Shown here: positions 1 to 5,272 of the stretch, piece by piece
Layout of the letters: each line of letters starts with the position of its first letter
Numbering within the stretch: position 1 is the first letter of the stretch
NCBI GenBank assembly: GCA_937915755.1
Contig: CALGGR010000116.1
Span: forward strand, 1 to 5,637
Reading direction: 5' to 3'
Length of the DNA: 5,637 nt
Source of the DNA: an uncultured Fretibacterium sp.
Lineage (GTDB): Bacteria > Synergistota > Synergistia > Synergistales > Aminobacteriaceae
The notes under the pieces: generated by a model
Seen by the model: only the letters and a program-made list of their open reading frames with translations
Databases searched by the model: none
Told to the model about the DNA's origin: nothing
Position numbers and translations under genes: made by a program

Positions 1-50
1 TCCTTTTTTTATTAGAGTATCATGAATCATTAATCTTGTGAAGACACGTT
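1..50. other. Sequence beyond the hsdS break, unidentified
   Basis: These 50 AT-rich bases follow the premature end of hsdS and do not continue it: none of the three minus-strand frames reads like the start of a target-recognition domain. The hsdS frame meets TAG, then TAA and TGA in close succession. A different minus-strand frame is open to the left edge and contains an ATG at 28-30 (MIHDTLIKKG, then the window ends). Only a weak AAGA-type ribosome site precedes that ATG, so I do not call a gene. The plus strand has a run of seven T at 4-10. This could be the edge of an inserted element, a recombination junction, or the leader of another gene. No terminal inverted repeat or target duplication can be tested because the other end is outside the window. 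Confidence 0.4.
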
Positions 51-299
51 CTAATTTCCTAGTTCTCCTAGCCTAACCCACGCCCAACTCTCAGGGATGT
101 CAAACGGCTTCTCATCGTCAGTAATTGGCTTTAGATGCTTCTCCGGCTTTATCTTACCCTCAGCAATTAACCGCTCCTTCTCCGCGCGAATCTCCTTCAG
201 CAAATCCTCCGCTGTCCCGTCCGAGTCAAGCTGTTGCGTCAATTTCCCCTGAATAGCTGCCTGTAAAACCGCTCGGCGTAAATCATCAGCAAGTTTCAT
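51..299 (-). pseudogene. hsdS: Type I restriction specificity subunit HsdS, N-terminal fragment
   Basis: HsdS is the DNA-recognition subunit of type I restriction-modification complexes and normally has about 380-460 residues, with two target-recognition domains separated by conserved helices. Only 82 residues remain here. They are the conserved N-terminal helical segment (LRRAVLQAAIQGKLTQQL, residues 8-25, then a charged helix) and the hinge leading into the first recognition domain (PFDIPESWAWVRLGELGN). The frame then ends in TAG at 51-53. The start is well supported: ATG overlaps the hsdM stop as ATGA (296-299), and GGAGGTGA lies four bases upstream (304-311). The fragment cannot recognise DNA by itself. 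The break could be an insertion, a deletion or a recombination junction of a shuffling hsdS locus; the sequence in view does not decide. The family assignment is firm, and the pseudogene label depends on what lies to the left. Confidence 0.85.
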
Positions 300-1780
300 T
301 CACTCACCTCCAGCAATGTCCGAATCTCCGCTACCTTGTCATCAATAACCTTGTCAAGCTCATTGCGTCTGGCTATAAAATTCCTTATCGTGTCTTCGGG
401 ACTCAATATGACTTTCTCATCATTCGGAAAGCCACATAAATCAAGGTTGCAGCCACTCGCCAAAATCTCCGGCGCTGAATATTTTTGGCTCTTCCATGCT
501 CCGTTATCGTCCTGAATCTCGGTTCTGTCGTTCCACCATTCATCAACTGGCTTGAAATGTTCCCGCATCATTGGCTTGGTTTTGCTGAAGTTCTTGTAAC
601 CTTCCGGCATGTCCAGACGATAAAACCATGTCTCTTGCGTTGCTCCAGTCCTATCAAAGAATAGAATATTTGTAGTTATGCTCGTGTATGGCGCAAAGAC
701 AGAACCAGGCAGCCTTATAACCGTATGAAGATTAAAATCTTGTAGCAGTTTTGACTTTATGTTGAATTTTGCTCCATCATTCCCGAATAAGAATCCATCT
801 GGAAGAATCACAGCCGCGCGTCCATTTTCTTTGAGACTGTACATAATCACGTCCATGAACAAATCCGCGGTTTCTGAGCTTCGGATGTCTTTTGGAAAGC
901 CTTTCACGATGCCTTCTTTCTCGCTGCCTCCGTATGGCGGATTCATCATTATCACATCGAATCTATCTTCTTCTTTTATGTTCAGAATTTTTTGCTCCAG
1001 CGAGTTCCTATGAAATATTTTTGGGTTATCAATTCCGTGAAGGAGCATGTTGGTTACGCAAAGAGTATAGGGAAACTGCTTCTTCTCAATGCCATAGACA
1101 GAGTTGTCAAAATCGCTTCGGTTTTGTTCCGTTGATTTGTCTGTCTTCTGCTCCAAAACTTTTAGCCAGCTCGTCAAGAATCCACCTGTACCGCAGGCAA
1201 AATCGGCGCATACTTCGCCTAATTCAGGATTGATTTTCTCGGCTATGAAGTCCGTAACAGCTCTGGGAGTGTAAAATTCTCCTGCACTTCCTGCGCTCTG
1301 CAATTCTTTAAGGAAAATTTCGTAAATCTCGCCGAAAGCCCGCGAATCTTCATTTGAATTGAAGTCGATAGCGTCAATCGCGTCGATGATCTTTCGTAGT
1401 TGCACGCCGTCCTTCATGTATTGGTTTGTCTCGCTGAACACATTCTGCACAATGGCTTTCCTGATTGAGGTATTAGCATCAACGGGAAGACGCCTTAGCG
1501 CAGGAAAGAGCTTATTATTGACAAGATTCAGCAGATTATCGCCAGTGACTGATTTTCCGTCCTTGTCAGGTTTTGCCCAGTTCCTCCAGCGATATTCTTC
1601 AGGAATGATTGATTTGTAGTCACCTTCTTCAATAGTTTCCCAATCATTCTCTTTTGCGTCATAGATTTTCAGGAAGAAAATCCACGATATTTGCTCTATC
1701 CTTTGAGCGTCGCCATTTATGCCTGGGTCCATACGCATTATATCTCTTAATTTCTTTATCAATCCGCTTAAATTGCTCAT
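296..1780 (-). CDS. hsdM: Type I restriction-modification DNA methyltransferase subunit HsdM
   Basis: This is the N6-adenine DNA methyltransferase subunit. It transfers a methyl group from S-adenosylmethionine to adenine in the site chosen by HsdS, and it is also part of the restriction complex. At 494 residues it is full length. An N-terminal HsdM_N helical domain (about 8-140) comes first. The catalytic domain follows with GEFYTPRAV (167-175, motif X region), FACGTGG (194-200, motif I, SAM binding) and NPPY (280-283, motif IV catalytic loop). The C-terminal helix (about 462-494, rich in charged residues and leucine) probably packs against HsdS. The ATG at 1778-1780 is one base after the hsdR stop, with AGGA at 1785-1788 inside the hsdR end. 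The stop overlaps the hsdS start by four bases, which implies translational coupling. No defect is seen, but methylation needs an intact HsdS, which this window lacks. Confidence 0.97.
   Translation of the reverse strand: MSNLSGLIKKLRDIMRMDPGINGDAQRIEQISWIFFLKIYDAKENDWETIEEGDYKSIIPEEYRWRNWAKPDKDGKSVTGDNLLNLVNNKLFPALRRLPVDANTSIRKAIVQNVFSETNQYMKDGVQLRKIIDAIDAIDFNSNEDSRAFGEIYEIFLKELQSAGSAGEFYTPRAVTDFIAEKINPELGEVCADFACGTGGFLTSWLKVLEQKTDKSTEQNRSDFDNSVYGIEKKQFPYTLCVTNMLLHGIDNPKIFHRNSLEQKILNIKEEDRFDVIMMNPPYGGSEKEGIVKGFPKDIRSSETADLFMDVIMYSLKENGRAAVILPDGFLFGNDGAKFNIKSKLLQDFNLHTVIRLPGSVFAPYTSITTNILFFDRTGATQETWFYRLDMPEGYKNFSKTKPMMREHFKPVDEWWNDRTEIQDDNGAWKSQKYSAPEILASGCNLDLCGFPNDEKVILSPEDTIRNFIARRNELDKVIDDKVAEIRTLLEVSE
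304..311 (-). promoter_or_regulatory. Ribosome binding site of hsdS
   Basis: GGAGGTGA on the minus strand is a full match to the anti-Shine-Dalgarno sequence and lies four bases before the hsdS ATG, within the last codons of hsdM. It fixes the hsdS start and shows that the specificity gene once had its own strong translation signal. Confidence 0.8.
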
Positions 1781-1781
1781 T

Positions 1782-4064
1782 TTATCCTGCCTTATAAATT
1801 ACTTCTTCAAGTTCTCTCACAGCCTGCTCATAACCTTCTCTGCCGTTGAACTCTCCTACTATTTTAGCCGGACTGCCAAACTTATTGAACGGTTCTGATT
1901 TGAGTATGCTGTTCTTCTCAATCTCAAAGATTCCTAGATTCATGTATTTGTCCAGCAATGCTTCTAGAACTTCACGAGCCGCGCCGGAATACTTGCTGAA
2001 GAAATCGCTCCGTTTAACTTTTTCAGCGCGTTCAGCTCGCGTTAATGGCTTCTGGTCATATGCGACGTGGCAAATAAAATCAAAGTCGTCTACATCCTGC
2101 ATGTTCTGTTCCTGCTTGAGTGCCAGCAAATCGAGTCCTATGCCTTCAAAAATCTCTATGATCTCAGCTTTCTTTTTCATTCCAAACCATTTTAGAGTGA
2201 AGCTGTCGAGCGTTGCAAATTCTCCGCGTACATTTCGTTTCGTGTAATCAGTAATGCTTTCCTGCCGTAAGAGTTTTCCGCCAGCATCGTAAGTTGATAC
2301 CAGCTTTTGAATGATCTCTACCGTACAACCTTCTTTATCAACAATGGGCTTATATTTCGTATCATTATTCTTGGGGGTTGGAGCTGGTTTAGGAGTAGGT
2401 GTACCTACAATAAAACCTCCATCAATCTCCACAGGTCCGTCCCATTCAGGATCGGCGAATAGTCTGCTGACTCCTCTGAAATCAATAATGACAAACGAGA
2501 GCTTATTAGCCTTCTCAACAATTCGAGTTCCACGCCCTATAATCTGCTTAAACTGCGTCATTGATGAAATATTCTTGTCGATTACTATTAATTTTACAGT
2601 TTTTGTGTCTACTCCCGTGGATAACAATTCCGAAGTTGTAGCTATTACGGGGTAAGGCTGCGCGATTGAAATGAAATATTCGAGTTTGCTTTTGCCGTAA
2701 TTATCGGAACTAGTTATTCTCACAACATAATCAGGGTGCTCTTTCATCATGTCGCTGTTCAGATTTGAGAGTTCCTTGCGCATTCGTTCTGCAGCGTCTT
2801 CATTGGCACAGAAAACTATGGTCTTCTGCATTCTATCAGACTGCTTCAGATAGTGAGTGATCTCCTCTGCAACAGCACGGACTCTATCCAGCAGAACTAT
2901 GTTGTAATCGTAATCAGAATTGTTATATTCGCGGTCTTCTATTTCGTTCCCAGAAATATCTTTTTGACCTTTGTTCGGTCTCCAGCCATCAGAAATATTT
3001 AATCGAGGCTCAATAACCTTGAACGGGGCTAAGAATCCATCCTGAATACCTTCATTCAGGCTGTATTTATATATGGGCTGACCAAAGTAGTTTATATTCG
3101 AGACATATTTCGTTTCTTTAGGCGTTGCGGTCATTCCGAGTTGGGCAGCACTAGAGAAATATTCTAGGATTTCGCGCCATTGACTGTCGGCTTTAGCTGA
3201 GCCTCTGTGGCACTCATCGACAATGATCAGGTCAAAGAATCCTGGCCTGAATAATTCTGCATAACGTTTTTCACCGTTATCACCGATTAACTGCTGGTAC
3301 AGAGCAAAGTATATTTCATAACTTGTGATTTCATTGTCTCTGTCCTTGCTGTAATTGATCTTATGTATGATTTTCTTGAGAGGGCTGAAGTCCTGTTCGA
3401 TTGATTGGTCTACTAATATGTTACGATCGGCTAAATATAAAACCTTGTTCTTTAGGCCGGATTTTGTCAATCGGTAGACTGTTTGAAACGCTGTATAGGT
3501 TTTGCCGGTACCAGTTGCCATAGTCAATAGAAGTCTGTTTTGCCCACGAGCTATAGCTTTGAGGGTTCTGTCAACAGCAATACGCTGATAAAATCGCGGT
3601 GGAAAAGTATTCTGCGACGAATAGAACGGTTGTTCAAGAATACTCTTTTCTGCTGCTGTGAGCTTAGACTCTTTGTAATAGCGTTCAATAAGCTGCTCTC
3701 TTGAAGGAAATTCATTAAGACTTAAAGATTTCTCTTCACTGGTCAGATAATCAAATTCTTCAAAGCCCTTACCGTTTGAAGAATAAGCGAAAGGAATATC
3801 GAGTTTCTCTGCATACATTTTTGCTTGCTGTAGACCTGAGGAGAGAGTGTGATCTATACTTTTTGCTTCAACCACGGCGAGAGGCTCATTATTTGACATG
3901 TATAACAGATAATCAGCTCTTAATGGTTTCTCACGGGATGTTATGTTTCCGGCGAGTTTTATCCTTGCATTGGTTATTTGAACTTCCATTGCGATATAGT
4001 CAACAGGCCACCCCTTTTGAATTGCGGGTGTTATGAAACGCAATTTGGTATCTTCTTCGGTCAT
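1782..4064 (-). CDS. hsdR: Type I restriction enzyme HsdR, endonuclease and DNA translocase subunit
   Basis: HsdR cleaves unmethylated DNA after ATP-driven translocation, in complex with HsdM and HsdS. From the start chosen here it has 760 residues. The N-terminal PD-(D/E)xK nuclease shows D51 and E66-A-K68. The superfamily 2 helicase motor shows Walker A TGTGKT (184-189), DECH (283-286), MTATP (311-315) and QIIGRGTR (507-514, motif VI with arginine finger). A Pro/Thr-rich linker (about 554-566) leads to an EcoEI-like C-terminal domain (about 575-750, with YTKRN and GEFATLD). I choose the ATG at 4062-4064 because GGAG lies nine bases upstream and relatives typically begin MTEED. An in-frame ATG at 4083-4085 would add seven residues (MRLELLQ) but has only a distant GGTGAG. 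All key motifs are present, so the gene looks intact. hsdM follows after one base. Confidence 0.96.
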   Translation of the reverse strand: MTEEDTKLRFITPAIQKGWPVDYIAMEVQITNARIKLAGNITSREKPLRADYLLYMSNNEPLAVVEAKSIDHTLSSGLQQAKMYAEKLDIPFAYSSNGKGFEEFDYLTSEEKSLSLNEFPSREQLIERYYKESKLTAAEKSILEQPFYSSQNTFPPRFYQRIAVDRTLKAIARGQNRLLLTMATGTGKTYTAFQTVYRLTKSGLKNKVLYLADRNILVDQSIEQDFSPLKKIIHKINYSKDRDNEITSYEIYFALYQQLIGDNGEKRYAELFRPGFFDLIIVDECHRGSAKADSQWREILEYFSSAAQLGMTATPKETKYVSNINYFGQPIYKYSLNEGIQDGFLAPFKVIEPRLNISDGWRPNKGQKDISGNEIEDREYNNSDYDYNIVLLDRVRAVAEEITHYLKQSDRMQKTIVFCANEDAAERMRKELSNLNSDMMKEHPDYVVRITSSDNYGKSKLEYFISIAQPYPVIATTSELLSTGVDTKTVKLIVIDKNISSMTQFKQIIGRGTRIVEKANKLSFVIIDFRGVSRLFADPEWDGPVEIDGGFIVGTPTPKPAPTPKNNDTKYKPIVDKEGCTVEIIQKLVSTYDAGGKLLRQESITDYTKRNVRGEFATLDSFTLKWFGMKKKAEIIEIFEGIGLDLLALKQEQNMQDVDDFDFICHVAYDQKPLTRAERAEKVKRSDFFSKYSGAAREVLEALLDKYMNLGIFEIEKNSILKSEPFNKFGSPAKIVGEFNGREGYEQAVRELEEVIYKAG
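2362..2404 (-). other. Pro/Thr-rich linker segment within hsdR
   Basis: This stretch of hsdR encodes a low-complexity linker with alternating Pro and Thr/Ala (GTPTPKPAPTPKNN). It lies between the second helicase lobe and the EcoEI-like C-terminal domain. The repeated P-T/P-A pattern marks an unstructured hinge. In the minus-strand RNA it is rich in CC and AC steps, a place where slippage could change the linker length. Confidence 0.6.
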
Positions 4065-4073
4065 TTGTAGTAG

Positions 4074-4077
4074 CTCC
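4074..4077 (-). promoter_or_regulatory. Ribosome binding site deciding the hsdR start
   Basis: GGAG lies nine bases before the ATG at 4062-4064. The upstream alternative ATG at 4083-4085 has only GGTGAG (4097-4102) at an eleven-base spacing. This favours the shorter HsdR, although both starts may be used. Confidence 0.5.
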
Positions 4078-4117
4078 AATCGCATTTTATTAAAATCTCA
4101 CCGAACTTTGTCCTCAG

Positions 4118-4130
4118 AGTCTTTCAGACT
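4118..4130. repeat. Small inverted repeat in the hsdR leader
   Basis: On the minus strand AGTCT-GAA-AGACT forms a perfect 5-base-pair stem with a three-base loop. It sits 53 bases upstream of the chosen hsdR start (33 bases from the alternative start). No U run follows, so it is not an intrinsic terminator. It may form a leader hairpin or be chance. Confidence 0.35.
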
Positions 4131-4166
4131 GCCAGAGCCTGTTAAAAATTATCAACTAACTGTGCT

Positions 4167-4175
4167 ATGATAACA
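4167..4175 (-). promoter_or_regulatory. Possible extended -10 promoter element for hsdR
   Basis: The minus strand reads TG-T-TATCAT, one mismatch from the extended -10 pattern TGnTATAAT, in the gap between the antitoxin gene and hsdR. No convincing -35 box lies 16-18 bases upstream. hsdR may instead be co-transcribed with the antitoxin gene. This is a weak candidate. Confidence 0.25.
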
Positions 4176-4200
4176 TACATTGCCTGTTCTAAAAGAATGA

Positions 4201-4494
4201 TTACGGTTCAGCTCTTGACGCTTCAATTTCAGCATTGATCTCTTCAAGGGACATATCAGATACGCTGTTTCTTTCAGCGGCTTCACTAATTTCCTGCATG
4301 GCTCTATATCCACGCTCTGCCCTGTATGGTTCTTTCGGGAGTGTCATGCGGAAGGGAATGCCATTATCCATGACAGCCCTTTTTAAGAACATTCTGACAG
4401 CAGTGGACAGATCTATGCCAAGATGCTCGAACACATTAGCAGCTTCATTCTTGAGAGAATCCTCTACCCTGACCTGCAATAAAGATGTTGTCAT
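4201..4494 (-). CDS. RelB/DinJ-family antitoxin, no adjacent toxin
   Basis: This small protein (97 residues from the start chosen here) matches the RelB/DinJ antitoxin pattern. A short beta strand, LLQVRV (5-10), is followed by helices containing FEHLGIDLSTAVRMFLKRAV (22-41), which together form a ribbon-helix-helix DNA-binding dimer. NGIPFRMTLP follows (44-53), then a charged C-terminal tail of the kind that wraps a RelE/YafQ-type mRNA interferase. The ATG at 4492-4494 is preferred because AAGGAGA (4503-4509) lies eight bases upstream; the ATG at 4498-4500 would be only two bases from it. In most systems the toxin gene follows directly, but here there are about 110 non-coding bases and then hsdR. 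It may be an orphan antitoxin, an antitoxin for a distant toxin, or a repressor of the downstream restriction operon. The last idea is inference from position only. Confidence 0.88.
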   Translation of the reverse strand: MTTSLLQVRVEDSLKNEAANVFEHLGIDLSTAVRMFLKRAVMDNGIPFRMTLPKEPYRAERGYRAMQEISEAAERNSVSDMSLEEINAEIEASRAEP

Positions 4495-4502
4495 AATCAT
4501 TG

Positions 4503-4509
4503 TCTCCTT
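4503..4509 (-). promoter_or_regulatory. Ribosome binding site deciding the antitoxin start
   Basis: AAGGAGA is a near-consensus Shine-Dalgarno sequence. Its eight-base distance to the ATG at 4492-4494 is close to ideal, while the ATG at 4498-4500 is two bases away. This supports the MTTSLLQVRV start. Confidence 0.65.
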
Positions 4510-4524
4510 TAAATTTAATAAGAC

Positions 4525-4544
4525 AATTATATTACAATATCATT
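4525..4544 (-). promoter_or_regulatory. Probable antitoxin promoter -10 box within a palindromic operator
   Basis: The minus strand has a perfect -10 hexamer TATAAT at 4526-4531, about 30 bases before the antitoxin start. It lies within a 20-base imperfect palindrome with half-sites AATGATATT and AATATAATT around a central GT, matching at eight of nine positions. The -35 region is poor (TTCATT at a 16-base spacing). RelB/DinJ proteins usually repress their own promoter by binding such palindromes, so this is a reasonable autoregulatory operator. The right edge touches the stop codon of the upstream gene. AT-rich DNA gives such palindromes easily, so confidence is moderate. Confidence 0.5.
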
Positions 4545-5260
4545 CAAAATGAAGGGATAAATAGTTTTCTGCGCATTCTCCCGTCCACCAAATCGTAAAA
4601 CACGTTCTCAGGAATCATCTCGATTCTCTGTCCCGCCAACACCAGCCTTTCCGCCTTTCTGTGCTTGTTGCTCTTCTCTCGTCTTCGATACTCTTCATTC
4701 CCAAGGATCAGGACGTTTGTTCTCTTGGTCACACTCCTTTCGTTCACTCCGCCCAATTCAGCGACAATCCTCATTGCTTCTTTTCTCTTAAAGCGTTCAA
4801 GCCTGCCTGTGAAAACGCAATGACGGCCTGAGAGCGGGTTCTTGCTGCTGCTGAGCTCGATAAAGTCATTACTCAGCGGGGCGAGGTTGAACTCAACGAA
4901 GCTATCGTAAAGGAAGTCGATGTCGGAACTGTGGCCGATAAGGATGTCGCTATCTTCGAGATAGCCCGCGAAGGCTCTGAAGACTTTCTCTGCCGCCGGA
5001 GCCCCTGCCAGCATGTCATTTGTGATTCCGGTGATTTGAGCAGTGAAGCTGTCCACATTGGCTCTCACAAGAGAGGAGAACCTGTTGATTTCCATGCCGT
5101 TCTTAAAGCGAATGGCTTTGATCTCGATAATGCTGTCCCACATGGGGCTCAGGCCGGTGGTTTTGAGGTTGAGAGTGACGTAGCTAGAGGGGAAAGCAGT
5201 GAGGCTCCGTCCCTTGTAATGACGGCGGATATTGCTGAATAGGGAGAGTTGGACGGTCAT
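4544..5260 (-). CDS. Degenerate DnaQ-like exonuclease fused to a BRCT domain
   Basis: The 238-residue product resembles exonuclease-BRCT proteins of anaerobic bacteria. Residues 27-136 follow a DnaQ/DEDD 3'-5' exonuclease fold: YVTLNLKTTGLSP (27-39), ITGITNDMLAGAP (76-88) and GHSSDIDFLYD (109-119). The motif I pair, normally D-x-E, is N31 and K33 (codons AAC and AAA). Motif II is one or two residues short, and the motif III region is missing, so NDFIE (131-135) runs almost directly into BRCT. The BRCT domain (about 141-225) keeps VFTG, the GG turn, VTK and LILGN, as in ligase-type BRCT domains that bind DNA ends. It is very probably catalytically dead; it may be a decaying gene or a DNA-binding BRCT protein. 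The ATG at 5258-5260 is 12 bases after the upstream paralogue's stop, with no ribosome binding site, so reinitiation would be needed. GC content looks higher than next door. Confidence 0.75.
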   Translation of the reverse strand: MTVQLSLFSNIRRHYKGRSLTAFPSSYVTLNLKTTGLSPMWDSIIEIKAIRFKNGMEINRFSSLVRANVDSFTAQITGITNDMLAGAPAAEKVFRAFAGYLEDSDILIGHSSDIDFLYDSFVEFNLAPLSNDFIELSSSKNPLSGRHCVFTGRLERFKRKEAMRIVAELGGVNERSVTKRTNVLILGNEEYRRREKSNKHRKAERLVLAGQRIEMIPENVFYDLVDGRMRRKLFIPSF

Positions 5261-5272
5261 GGGTTAAAGTGA

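Noticed and set aside
36..56. Group II intron 5' end (GTGYG) at the hsdS break
   Set aside because: The minus strand reads GTGTC rather than the consensus, and no intron structure can be seen in the 50 bases available.
759..1233. Plus-strand open frames opposite hsdM
   Set aside because: They lie wholly within the motif-bearing hsdM frame, have compositions typical of antisense translation and match no family pattern.
1366..1396. Short repeated pattern encoding IDAIDAID in hsdM
   Set aside because: It is a helical segment of the HsdM N-terminal domain; the DNA units are imperfect and give no sign of a functional repeat.
1846..2655. Plus-strand open frames opposite hsdR
   Set aside because: They are antisense to conserved HsdR domains, including the EcoEI-like C-terminus and linker. 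The Gly/Val-rich stretch is just the complement of the Pro/Thr linker.
4118..4130. Hairpin considered as an intrinsic terminator between the antitoxin gene and hsdR
   Set aside because: The stem is only five base pairs and no T run follows on either strand.
4235..4552. Plus-strand open frame opposite the antitoxin, considered as a missing toxin
   Set aside because: It is fully antisense to the antitoxin, shows no RelE/YafQ-like pattern and ends in the palindromic promoter region.
4873..5242. Overlapping short frames on both strands within the degenerate exonuclease gene
   Set aside because: They are Ser/Arg-rich or charged translations without recognisable motifs. The 4544-5260 frame has clear homology across both domains.
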